Shown here piece after piece: positions 33,195 to 40,489 of a DNA stretch of 41,339 bases. Numbering within the stretch: position 1 is the first letter of the stretch; each line of letters starts with the position of its first letter. This DNA is from Pseudonocardia kujensis (lineage in GTDB: Bacteria; Actinomycetota; Actinomycetes; Mycobacteriales; Pseudonocardiaceae): assembly GCF_021283305.1 (NCBI RefSeq), contig NZ_JAJSOK010000068.1, positions 1 to 41,339 of the forward strand, read 5' to 3'. The notes under the pieces were generated by a model. The model ran no database searches. It was not told the DNA's origin and saw only the letters and a list, made by a program, of their open reading frames with translations. Made by a program: the position numbers and the translations under genes.

Positions 33195-33859
33195 GCGACA
33201 CGATGACTGATGACACCCGCTCCGCCCTGGCCGTCCACGGAACCGCGACCCTCTCCGACGCTCTCGACAAGATCGGAGTGCTCGGATCGGCGCTTGGCAT
33301 CGCTCCGCTCGACCCGTCCTCCCGGATCGTCGGCCGCGCATTCACTGTCCGGTACGTGCCCGTCGGGCACGGCACGTCGCACTCCGGCGACTGGCTCGAC
33401 GACGTGGCGCTAGGCCAGGTCCCGGTGATCGACAACGGCGGCCGGGTCGATTGCACGGTCTGGGGCGACATCATGACCTCGATCGCCGCAGCCAAGGAGC
33501 TCCCCGGCACGGTGATCGACGGGGTCTGCCGCGACAGCGCGACGGCGCTGGACATCGGCTACCCCATCTTCAGCCGAGGTCGGTTCATGCGCACCGGGAA
33601 GGACCGCATCGAGCTGGCCGAGACCGGTGGGACCGTCAACGTCGGCGGGGTCCGGGTCCGCCACGGAGACTGGGTAGTCGGCGACGCCGACGGGCTGGTG
33701 GTGATCGCCGCAGAAGCGGTCGACGACGTCGTTGCGATCGCGCGCGAGATCGCCGAGCGGGAGGCGAGTCTGCTCCGCTTCGCGCTGCTGGAACACCATT
33801 CGCTGCGTGCCGCGCGCGAGAAGTTCCAGTACCACACCCTGCAGCGACCGAGCTCATGA
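33191..33859 (+). CDS. RraA-family protein, HMG/CHA-aldolase-like (paralogue 2)
   Basis: 222 residues. The active-site motif is TVIDGVCRDSAT (Arg114, Asp115), with VWGDIMTSIAAAK before it and TATLSDALDKIG at the N-terminus. Its ATG overlaps the previous stop by 4 bp, and its own stop overlaps the next ATG by 4 bp. It is clearly related to paralogue 1 but far from identical, and it has an extended helical C-terminus (about 190-222) ending REKFQYHTLQRPSS. Identical coupling of three diverged copies suggests that they are made in fixed ratio; a mixed trimer is possible because RraA proteins are trimers (inference). Confidence 0.85.
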   Translation: MSDTMTDDTRSALAVHGTATLSDALDKIGVLGSALGIAPLDPSSRIVGRAFTVRYVPVGHGTSHSGDWLDDVALGQVPVIDNGGRVDCTVWGDIMTSIAAAKELPGTVIDGVCRDSATALDIGYPIFSRGRFMRTGKDRIELAETGGTVNVGGVRVRHGDWVVGDADGLVVIAAEAVDDVVAIAREIAEREASLLRFALLEHHSLRAAREKFQYHTLQRPSS

Positions 33860-34476
33860 CCGAAACCAACCCCTACGAGGAGTTCCGGGCTCTCGACGCA
33901 GCCACTGTCTACGAGGCGTCCGGTCTCGAGGCGGCCGTGGACCCCGCGATCCGGCCGGTCTGGGCCGGTGCCCGGGTGTGCGGTCCAGCGGTCACCGTTC
34001 TCGGCCATCCAGGAGACAACCTGGCTCTCCACGACGTCGTCGCCGCCGCGGGTCCGCACGCCGTCCTCGTCGCCGACGTCGGGGGCCACCTCGCGGGCTA
34101 CTGGGGTGAAATCCTGTCTATCTCCGCACAGGCGCGGGGGATCCAGGGCCTGGTCATCGACGGCGGCGTCCGCGACGTCGCCGCGCTTGAAGCACTGCAG
34201 TTCCCCGTCTTCAGTCGCGGCATCGACATCCGACGGACCGGCAAGTTCCATCCGGGGAGGGTCAACGTGCCGGTCGTGTTGGGTGACGTGCCGGTGCGGC
34301 CGGGCGACCTCGTCATCGGCGACCACGACGGTCTCGCCGTCGTACCCGCGGCCGACACCCGTCGCGTCCTCGACGCGGCGCGCCGACGCGCGGCGCGCGA
34401 GCAGGCCGCCGTGAAACGCCTGCAAGCGGGTGAGACAACACTGGAGGTCTTCGGACTCGGTGTCGCGAAGTCCTAG
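33856..34476 (+). CDS. RraA-family protein, HMG/CHA-aldolase-like (paralogue 3)
   Basis: 206 residues, the shortest of the three and closest in form to characterised HMG/CHA aldolases: VYEASGLEAAVDPAIRPVWA, GPAVTVLGHPGDNLALHDVV, YWGEILSISAQARGI and VIDGGVRDVAAL with Arg106 and Asp107. Unlike copies 1 and 2 it keeps the GDN segment and a Glu in WGEI, where the metal/water ligand sits. It may therefore be the main catalytic aldolase, with the others as specialised or structural partners (inference). It starts in an ATGA overlap and ends the operon; a strong hairpin follows 165 bp downstream. Confidence 0.86.
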   Translation: MTETNPYEEFRALDAATVYEASGLEAAVDPAIRPVWAGARVCGPAVTVLGHPGDNLALHDVVAAAGPHAVLVADVGGHLAGYWGEILSISAQARGIQGLVIDGGVRDVAALEALQFPVFSRGIDIRRTGKFHPGRVNVPVVLGDVPVRPGDLVIGDHDGLAVVPAADTRRVLDAARRRAAREQAAVKRLQAGETTLEVFGLGVAKS

Positions 34477-34641
34477 CTGGCCGTCGCCGCCCGACACGGC
34501 CCGCTCGGCGGTCTGTCCGCCCGCATCCTCCCGGAGACGAGATGACGGGGATGAAGAACGACAAGGACGGGGAGGCATCTGTTTTCGCTGTCGGGGCGTA
34601 GGGCACTCACCTTCCATCGTTCCGGCGCCGTGACCGGCTCG

Positions 34642-34667
34642 GGCCCGGCCGCGCCAGCGGCCGGGCC
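34642..34667. terminator. strong GC hairpin downstream of the RraA operon
   Basis: Perfect 11-bp arms, GGCCCGGCCGC at 34642-34652 and GCGGCCGGGCC at 34657-34667, with a 4-nt loop gcca. It lies 165 bp after the last RraA stop and just before a decayed gene on the other strand. There is no U-run, as is common for actinobacterial terminators. A terminator is the most likely role; a protein-binding dyad cannot be excluded. Confidence 0.5.
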
Positions 34668-34685
34668 GAATCATTCACAGCCCGG

Positions 34686-35295
34686 TCAGGAGCGCTCCAT
34701 CGCCTCCACAGCCGCGAGCGACGCCGCCGCCTTCTCACACGCAGCCGGCGTCGAGGCGTGGCGGCAGCGTCGCACAGGTCCCAGGTGATCGAGCCAACTC
34801 GCAGCCGAAGCATTGCCGGGACCTCCGACCCGGAGCGGCCTGGCATGATGCCGTCGACGATGTCCGGCGTACCGCTCATCCGGACCATTGTGGCGACCGA
34901 CCACGGCCCGCTGCTCAGCACCGGCCCCGCGGCGGTCACCGGTGAGCTGCGCGCCCGGTGAGGCCGCCACTGGGGCGGCGGACGTCCACAGGCCCGGCGA
35001 TGATCTGGACCGTGTCGTGGCTGCGCAAGTACGCCAGCACCGTCCCCAGCCACAGCCCGACCTGGCACTCCGGCGTTCCCGCGTGCTGCAGGCCCACCCT
35101 GGTCGGGACCCGACCGGCCACACGGACAAAGAACCCCATCACCTGCCCGAACCCGTCGGGCCGCTCCGCAGTGCTCGTGTTGCCGATGCTGACAGGCTTC
35201 GATGATCGACATCGGTCGGACGACGGGAGGTCGCTCATGACCAGCGTCCACGCGCCGATCGCCGCCACCGCCGCCGCATGCTGACCTGGCCCCAC
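34686..35295 (-). pseudogene. frame-broken gene of unknown function, possibly from an integrative element
   Basis: Three minus-strand frames together give one protein-like path: AGTPECQVGLWLGTVLAYLR (about 35.1-35.0 kb), then RMSGTPDIVDGIMPGRSG and VPAMLRLRVGSITWDLCDAA (about 34.9-34.8 kb), then a third frame ending AACEKAAASLAAVEAMERS-stop. No single frame holds all three, so at least two frameshifts are needed. The style (short proteins with ..LRVG.itW..cDAAA) resembles hypothetical proteins of actinobacterial integrative elements, but I do not recognise the family with certainty. The remaining 35296-35451 holds nothing I can support. Confidence 0.35.
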
Positions 35296-35451
35296 CGCCG
35301 TGGCGGCGAGGTCCTCACCCTCGTCCGGCTCCGGACCATCCGGATCGACGGGGCACTGGCCACCGCGGTGGCCAGCAACCTCTCGCGACCTCGGCGCCGA
35401 GCCGGAAGTCCTGGTTCTCGGCCGGAGACTGTGCCGGTCGCTTTGGTGGGC

Positions 35452-36075
35452 TCAGCGCCGTGTCTGAGTGCTGTGGGGCGATAAACCGAGCAGTGGCAGC
35501 CACACCGCGTCCACGATCTCGACGATCGTCTCGTCGGGTACCGCGTCCATGCTCATGAGCATGTCGTGGCGCACCAGGTCGAAGGGAAGGTTGACCACGC
35601 GTTCGGATCGCCGAATATCCGCTAGCTCGCCGCGTTCGACGGCGCGGTCGACGAGCCTCGCAAAGGGGGGTGTCTGGTCCGCAGGGCGGAGGTGGCTGCG
35701 CAGATGGTTGAAGGTGGTGCCGGTTTCCCGGAAGTAGTCCGCAAGCTGGATGCGCAGGAGTATCAGCGTGCGAGCTCGCTCGGCGTTGACCGTGCGCAGG
35801 AGAGTTAGGGCGTCCTGGCGCAGGCCGCCAGTATTGGGGATGTTGAGCGGACGCCAGTTCCGGGCAAGTGTGGCGAGCAGCAGGTCCTCGCGCTGCGGCC
35901 AGCGCCGATAGAGGACCGGTTTGCTGGTTCCGGCGCGCGCCGCGATGGTCTCGAAAGTGAAGCCGTTGTAGCCCTGCTCGACCAGCACCTCCCAGGCGGC
36001 ATCGGTGATCGCGTTCTCCAGGGCGGCGCCCCTGCGCCGCGTGGGAGTGGTTGGCGTGCGTTGCTGGCTCACCAC
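35452..36075 (-). CDS. TetR-family transcriptional regulator
   Basis: 207 residues from a GTG start (two GTG codons in a row at 36070-36075). The N-terminal HTH reads AAWEVLVEQGYNGFTFETIA followed by ARAGTSKPVLYRRWPQREDL, a very typical TetR/AcrR DNA-binding domain. The C-terminal ligand domain is helical, with a TetR_C-like segment. It is divergent from the quinone-oxidoreductase-like gene with 163 bp between them, and that space contains two perfect palindromes placed over and just after a promoter. It is probably an autoregulated repressor of the pair. Ligand unknown. Confidence 0.88.
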   Translation of the reverse strand: MVSQQRTPTTPTRRRGAALENAITDAAWEVLVEQGYNGFTFETIAARAGTSKPVLYRRWPQREDLLLATLARNWRPLNIPNTGGLRQDALTLLRTVNAERARTLILLRIQLADYFRETGTTFNHLRSHLRPADQTPPFARLVDRAVERGELADIRRSERVVNLPFDLVRHDMLMSMDAVPDETIVEIVDAVWLPLLGLSPHSTQTRR

Positions 36076-36113
36076 TACCCCCGGCGTTCTCTTCGAGGCC
36101 TTCTTCCCGGCGA

Positions 36114-36136
36114 TTAGGGTCGCTTGCGTACCCTAA
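36114..36136. promoter_or_regulatory. palindrome overlapping the -35 box, TetR operator candidate 1
   Basis: TTAGGGT and ACCCTAA form perfect 7-bp arms separated by 9 bp. The dyad covers the -35 element of the oxidoreductase promoter and lies 38 bp from the TetR start. Site size and position fit a TetR dimer blocking RNA polymerase in both directions (inference). Confidence 0.55.
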
Positions 36137-36152
36137 CCCGCCTGCGTATGCT
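36124..36152 (+). promoter_or_regulatory. sigma-70-type promoter of the quinone-oxidoreductase-like gene
   Basis: TTGCGT at 36124-36129 and TATGCT at 36147-36152 with a 17-bp spacer, close to the actinobacterial housekeeping consensus. A start site near 36159 would leave a leader of about 80 nt before the ATG at 36239. Confidence 0.5.
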
Positions 36153-36162
36153 GGAGAAAATA

Positions 36163-36180
36163 AGATACGCGATAGTATCT
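36163..36180. promoter_or_regulatory. palindrome after the -10 box, TetR operator candidate 2
   Basis: AGATAC-gcgata-GTATCT, perfect 6-bp arms, at about +5 to +22 of the predicted promoter. Its sequence differs from the upstream palindrome, so the two may bind different proteins, or only one may be the TetR site. The local A/T content is unusual for this region. Confidence 0.5.
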
Positions 36181-36238
36181 ACGGGTGGAGCTCCCCGCCC
36201 ACCTCCACCGAGTCATGCTCGACGCAAGGGGTGCACAC

Positions 36239-37198
36239 ATGTCTGTGATCAACGCCGCGTTGATCGAGTCCTTCGACGAGCCGCCGCATTTTCGGTCCGT
36301 TCCCGCGCCCGAGGCCGCGCCCGGCCAGGAGGTGGTGGACGTTCTCGCCGTCGGCGTGCACCCCGCCACTCGGGGCATCGCCTCGGGCAAGCACTACACG
36401 AGCCCCACGACGCTGCCCGCCCTGGCCGGTGCCGACGCCGTCGTCCGCAGGGCGGACGGCAGTCTCGCCTACGTGATGATGCTGGGCCTCGGTACCCTGG
36501 CCGAGCGCATCGTCATCGATCCGGCCGCCGCGATCCCGGTCCCGGACGGAGCCGATCCCGCGGTCCTGGCCGCCACCATGAATCCCGCCCTGTCCTCCTG
36601 GGTTGCGCTGCGCACTCGTGTGCCCTTCCAGGCCGGGCAGTCGATCCTGGTGCACGGCGCGACCGGCAACGCCGGGGCGATGGCCGTCAAGGTCGCCAAG
36701 CACCTCGGCGCCGGGCGAGTGATCGCCGCCGGGCGCAATCGCACCCGCCTCGACGCACTCACGGCCGAGGGCGCGGACGACATCGTTGCGCTCACCCACG
36801 ACCAGGACGCCACTGCGGCTGCGCTCGGCGAGGCCGCCGCAAACGTCGACGTGGTCCTGGACTACGTGTGGGGGCCGCCCACGGAACTCGCCATGCGTGC
36901 CGTCCTCGGGGCACGTACCCGGTACACCCGCCTGCTCGACTGGGTGCAGATCGGCGGCATGGGCGGGGACGAGATCACCCTGTCCGGGCACGCAATGCGT
37001 TCCAACGCGTTCCGCGTCCTGGGCAGCGGCTTCGGCTCGGTGGACATGCCGGTCATGCTGCGGGAGTTCACCGAGCTCGTTGCCGCGATCGCTGCAGGCG
37101 GCATGGCCGTGCGCCCACGCCCCTTCCCGCTGGAGAAGGTCGAGGCAGCCTGGTCCAACCAGGATGCACCCGGCGAACGCACCGTCATCGTCCTTTGA
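36239..37198 (+). CDS. zinc-independent MDR oxidoreductase (quinone oxidoreductase-like)
   Basis: 319 residues of the medium-chain dehydrogenase/reductase superfamily. The Rossmann motif is visible in ILVHGATGNAGAMAVKVAKH, the AxxGxxG variant of quinone oxidoreductases, and no structural or catalytic zinc Cys/His set is present. Family members reduce quinones or alpha,beta-unsaturated ketones with NADPH. AAGGGG lies seven bases before the ATG. It is controlled from a clear promoter with two palindromes and is divergent from TetR, so it is probably induced by the quinone or enone it removes (inference). Confidence 0.87.
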   Translation: MSVINAALIESFDEPPHFRSVPAPEAAPGQEVVDVLAVGVHPATRGIASGKHYTSPTTLPALAGADAVVRRADGSLAYVMMLGLGTLAERIVIDPAAAIPVPDGADPAVLAATMNPALSSWVALRTRVPFQAGQSILVHGATGNAGAMAVKVAKHLGAGRVIAAGRNRTRLDALTAEGADDIVALTHDQDATAAALGEAAANVDVVLDYVWGPPTELAMRAVLGARTRYTRLLDWVQIGGMGGDEITLSGHAMRSNAFRVLGSGFGSVDMPVMLREFTELVAAIAAGGMAVRPRPFPLEKVEAAWSNQDAPGERTVIVL

Positions 37199-37217
37199 CC
37201 CACGTGCCGCCTCCTGG

Positions 37218-37510
37218 ATGCTGGCTACCCGGCGATCGGCGGCGAACGCGCCGCTGGGACAACTCCCAGCGCAGCCCGTTTTCGTGAAGAACAGCTCGGT
37301 GGCCGACCTGCTCGGGCGCGAGTTCACCGCTCCCGAGCCGAGCCAGGCCTACCTCGGCGACTTCACCCACCTGCCCATCGCCGACGGGGAGAACCTGTAT
37401 CTGGCCACGGTGATCGGCTACTACTCGCGGCGCCTGGCCGGGTGGGCAATCGCCGACCACATGGGCACCGAACTCCTGTCCTTCCCGGACATCGACAACC
37501 GGGCGGTGAT
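37218..37510 (+). pseudogene. IS3-family transposase (OrfB) relic
   Basis: The frame reads LLGREFTAPEPSQAYLGDFT, HLPIADGENLYLATVIGYYS and RRLAGWAIADHMGTEL, the start of the IS3 integrase core domain, where WvaDiTYlp..g.lYLatviDlySRrivGWa is usual. Here the first catalytic Asp survives in GDFT, but the second is replaced (VIGYYS for viDlyS) and the rest of the catalytic core is missing. No terminal repeats could be placed. An inactive fragment between the MDR oxidoreductase and the monooxygenase. Confidence 0.65.
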
Positions 37511-37604
37511 CAGCTCAGCCAACCCGTGCGGGTCGCCACCCCAGCACCGGGACCAGCCGGGCGCACGACACGACCCCCCAGCTCAGGCGCCACGAGTCAG
37601 GAAA

Positions 37605-38789
37605 TCAGGCGTTCTGCTTCGTCTCGGCGGTGTACTTGTCGGTGGCAGCCTGGATGGCAGCGCCGTTCTTTGCGTCGAGCTCGCCGTGCCGGCTGCGCGC
37701 CCACTTCTCGGCAGCGAGGAGGCGCCGCTGGGAGGGCTGGAATGCGGGGATGACGTAGCGGGCGAAGAGTTCGTAGTGGCGCTGGGTGGCTTCCCAGTTC
37801 GCCCAGTCGTGCTGCATGAACATGTAGCAGCCGAAACCACCGTCGGACTGGTCCATCAGGCGCTGGATCTGCGCGATCGCCATCTTCGGGGTGCCGATCA
37901 CGCCGAGGCCGGTCTCGTTGATCCAGGCGATCCGTTCCTCGAAGGTCTCGCCCTCGGCCCGGAACGTGGGCAGGGCGAGAGTCTTCTGGGTGTAATCACA
38001 GAAGGTGTCGAAGCCGTACCGGACGTCCTCGATGGCCTGTTCCTGGGTCTCGGCAATGTGCATGGGGCCGACGAGTCGCCACTTTGAGCGATCCGTCGAC
38101 TTACCGGCCTTTGCCGCCTCGGCCTCGAGCACCTTCCAGTGGTGACCAAGCATGTCGAAGCCCTCGCGAGTTGTTGCCCCAAGGGACAACATCGACAAGC
38201 CGTGCTTGCCCGCCAGCACCGGGCCGGCCGGGGAGATCGTCGCGGCGACAGCGATGTCAAACACCGGGTCCGAGTACGGTGCCAGTTGGGTCGCAGCCTC
38301 GACCAGGTTGTAGCGGTCGGTCTTGCGGGTGACCCGCTCCTCGCCGTGAAGCAGCTGCAGGACCACCTCGAGGTCCTCGGCGAGCGCAGGACGCAGGTCC
38401 TTCGGCTCCAACCCGATCATGGCCGAGTCGGTCGGCAGCGAGCCCGGGCCGACACCGAGCATCAGGCGGCCCCGGAGCAGGTGGTCGACCAGGATCGCGC
38501 GGTCGGCGACCCAGAGAGGGTTGTGATAGGGCAGTGAGACCACGCCGGTGCCGAGCTTGATGTGCTTCGTCACAGCTCCAACATGGGCGATGAACGTGAG
38601 CGGGTCCCCGATGATCTCCGTACCGGCACTGTGGTGCTCGCCGATCCACGCCTCGTCGTAGCCAAGGCGATCCATCAGCTGGATCGTCTCGATGTTGCGT
38701 TGAAACGAGCTCGTCGGGTTCTGCGCGGCGGGTGAATTGAACGGCGGCATGAAGATGCCGAACCGAAGCTTGTTCACGGGATTCGCCAT
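37605..38789 (-). CDS. luciferase-like (LLM) flavin/F420-dependent monooxygenase
   Basis: 394 residues of the bacterial luciferase-like superfamily. N-terminal FGIFMPPFNSPAAQNPTSSF, then YDEAWIGEHHSAGTEI, the block KLGTGVVSLPYHNPLWVADR and LMLGVGPGSLPTDSAMIGL are typical of the limonene-monooxygenase-like branch, which attacks cyclic terpenes or ketones with reduced flavin. Use of F420 instead of FMNH2 is possible in actinobacteria. The ATG has AGGAGG six bases upstream. Two close palindromes of TGT-N11-ACA type lie 87-145 bp upstream, and a GAF-Fis regulator is encoded 560 bp further up on the same strand. Substrate not established. Confidence 0.86.
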   Translation of the reverse strand: MANPVNKLRFGIFMPPFNSPAAQNPTSSFQRNIETIQLMDRLGYDEAWIGEHHSAGTEIIGDPLTFIAHVGAVTKHIKLGTGVVSLPYHNPLWVADRAILVDHLLRGRLMLGVGPGSLPTDSAMIGLEPKDLRPALAEDLEVVLQLLHGEERVTRKTDRYNLVEAATQLAPYSDPVFDIAVAATISPAGPVLAGKHGLSMLSLGATTREGFDMLGHHWKVLEAEAAKAGKSTDRSKWRLVGPMHIAETQEQAIEDVRYGFDTFCDYTQKTLALPTFRAEGETFEERIAWINETGLGVIGTPKMAIAQIQRLMDQSDGGFGCYMFMQHDWANWEATQRHYELFARYVIPAFQPSQRRLLAAEKWARSRHGELDAKNGAAIQAATDKYTAETKQNA

Positions 38790-38875
38790 GGTGTCCTCCT
38801 TGACAGTGAGGGAATCGATATTCTCGCGTTGTAGCGCGCCGAGACCGAGTATGGGAGCAGAAGCAGTCTCATGAT

Positions 38876-38894
38876 CTGTTCAAGTCCTGAACAG
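38876..38894. promoter_or_regulatory. TGT-N11-ACA palindrome upstream of the LLM monooxygenase (site 1)
   Basis: CTGTTCA-agtcc-TGAACAG, perfect 7-bp arms. It contains TGT-N11-ACA, the layout of binding sites for regulators with a Fis-type HTH. Its centre is about 96 bp upstream of the monooxygenase start. Confidence 0.65.
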
Positions 38895-38915
38895 GTGCCC
38901 CGATCCGGTGTCGAC

Positions 38916-38934
38916 CTGTTCAGAAGATGAACGG
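38916..38934. promoter_or_regulatory. TGT-N11-ACA-like palindrome upstream of the LLM monooxygenase (site 2)
   Basis: CTGTTCA-gaaga-TGAACGG, one mismatch from site 1 in the arms and the same 5-bp spacer. The centres of sites 1 and 2 are 40 bp apart, close to four helical turns, so two dimers would sit on the same face of the DNA. Confidence 0.6.
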
Positions 38935-39016
38935 TCCGGGGCCAGCCGGCGGCGCCGACACTGCTATCGGGTGCAGCAACGACGCGAGCACCTCGGAGAG
39001 GAGCAATCGACAGCGC

Positions 39017-39305
39017 GAGTCGAGGGCAAGGTCGCACTAATCGCCGGAGCCGGTCGCGGGCCCGGCCGTTCGCAAGCGGACCGGCTGACCGAGGAATGCC
39101 CATACCGTCGGAATCGGCATCGGCGGCGATGTCTCGACTGTCGCCTACCCGATGGGCACGGAGGACGACCTCGCGTAGAAGGTCCAGCTCGTCGAGGAGC
39201 AGGACCGTCGGATGCTCGCGCTGAAAGGCGGACATGCGTGCCCTCGGCGCGCTCGACGCCTTCGCCGAGGGGACGGCTGAGTTCGGCCGGATCGACATCG
39301 TCGAG
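39017..39305 (+). pseudogene. mycofactocin-type SDR relic, frameshifted with an internal stop
   Basis: Three plus-strand frames in succession match one mycofactocin-type SDR: RVEGKVALIAGAGRGPGRSQ (compare GKValiTGaARGQGRSHA), then VAYPMGTEDDLA-stop-KVQ and LVEEQDRRMLALKG, then LGALDAFAEGTAEFGRIDIV. The internal TAG at about 39177 and the frame changes show decay; the catalytic YxxxK half is missing. An ancestor of the local pathway probably paired this SDR with the luciferase-like monooxygenase. Confidence 0.65.
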
Positions 39306-39352
39306 CCATCGGCGAGTCGGACCGGGGAGCGTCGCGCAACAGCCTGGGCTCG

Positions 39353-40408
39353 TCAGTCGAAGGGAGCGGCACCGGGCAGGCCGATGCGGTAGCGGCGCAG
39401 CTTCTGGTAAAGCGTCGCGCGCGAGATCCCGAGCCGTGCCGCGACGGCAGACTTGTTGCCTCCGCACTCGCCCAGGACCCCGGCGATGACCTCGGCCTCG
39501 GCCGCCTCGAGCGGGCTCAAGCCCGGGACGTCGCTCCTCGACGGTGCCGGGGTCTGGGCATCAGGGTGCAGTGTCAGGAGAACCCCGGCCACCTCGCCGA
39601 GAGGGTGGACGCGACCGCGTAGGCCCGACTTCAGCACGAGGTCGGTGCCGGGGTCGGCTGCCCGGGCCAGTTCCCACACGGCGCGGTGGTCCAGTCCCCA
39701 GGCTCCGGCGACGTCGTCGGCGATCATCATGCGTTCGCTGACGACGAGAACCGGTGCGGTGCTCCGCCGCTGGCCGAGGACGAACGCGTCGAGCATGGCT
39801 CGCTCGTGGGCGGTCGCCGACTCCGTCAGCCTGCTTGCCACCCCGTCGGCGAGCGAACTGGTCATCGCCCGGAGGAAGTGGTTCGCGTCCGGAACGAAGC
39901 ACGTGACGTTCACGGCGCCCATCACGCGCCGGGTGATCGGGTGCGTCACAGGTGCGGCTACGCACGCCCAGCCGTGGAAGGCCTCGACATAGTGGTCCGC
40001 ACCGACCACCTCGGCCAGCGTCCGACACTCCAGCGCAGTACCGATGCCGTTCGTCCCGACGCGTTCCTCGCCGAACGACGCGCCCTCCTGCATCCGCGCC
40101 TCGTCGAGTGCCTGTCCGATCGAGCGCTCTGAGACCCACCGCCACAGCACGCTCCCCCGCGGGTCCGCCAGCGCGAGGCACGCAGGTCCCCCGGTCAACA
40201 GGTCCGCTGCCCGGAGCAGGACGGGCGAGGCCAGCCGGACGAAGTCCGAGTCGGTGTCGACGTCGACGACGGGTACCTCGATACCCGCGGGATCGACGCC
40301 GCTCCAGCGGGACCGTCGCCACGACGTGAGCACTTGCTCGGAAACGCCGGTGGGATCGGCCCCCGCCTGGAAGGCCTCCCAGGCGCTACGCCCTCTAATC
40401 GGGCTCAC
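39353..40408 (-). CDS. GAF-domain Fis-type HTH regulator without AAA+ domain
   Basis: 351 residues if started at the GTG at 40406-40408; an in-frame ATG at 40480 would add 24 poorly conserved residues and would overlap an operator-like palindrome. The family pattern starts GRSAWEAFQAGADPTGVSEQ and SWRRSRWSGVDP. A GAF-like sensor carries FGEERVGTNGIGTAL, and the C-terminal Fis HTH reads AGVLGECGGNKSAVAARLGI followed by SRATLYQKLRRYRIG. The central sigma-54 ATPase of AcoR is absent, as in many actinobacterial members. It probably binds the TGT-N11-ACA sites before itself and the LLM monooxygenase (inference). Alcohols, ketones or acetoin-like molecules are usual effectors. Confidence 0.85.
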   Translation of the reverse strand: MSPIRGRSAWEAFQAGADPTGVSEQVLTSWRRSRWSGVDPAGIEVPVVDVDTDSDFVRLASPVLLRAADLLTGGPACLALADPRGSVLWRWVSERSIGQALDEARMQEGASFGEERVGTNGIGTALECRTLAEVVGADHYVEAFHGWACVAAPVTHPITRRVMGAVNVTCFVPDANHFLRAMTSSLADGVASRLTESATAHERAMLDAFVLGQRRSTAPVLVVSERMMIADDVAGAWGLDHRAVWELARAADPGTDLVLKSGLRGRVHPLGEVAGVLLTLHPDAQTPAPSRSDVPGLSPLEAAEAEVIAGVLGECGGNKSAVAARLGISRATLYQKLRRYRIGLPGAAPFD

Positions 40409-40469
40409 CTCCTGCCCGCTCTTCAGTGAGTGGTCTGGTGGAGGGTACGGCGTGCCGCGACAGCGCGGA

Positions 40470-40488
40470 CTGTTCAACATCTGTACAC
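40470..40488. promoter_or_regulatory. TGT-N11-ACA palindrome upstream of the GAF-Fis regulator (site 3)
   Basis: CTGTTCA-acatc-TGTACAC keeps the left arm of sites 1 and 2 exactly and also fits TGT-N11-ACA. Its centre is 71 bp upstream of the GTG start. A weaker half-site GGTTCA follows at 40490-40495. Confidence 0.55.
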
Positions 40489-40489
40489 C

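Noticed and set aside
32526..34476. Annotation of the RraA genes as RNase E inhibitors
   Set aside because: All three keep the Arg-Asp aldolase pair and sit in a catabolic operon; the RNase E role is established for the E. coli protein and not for these contexts.
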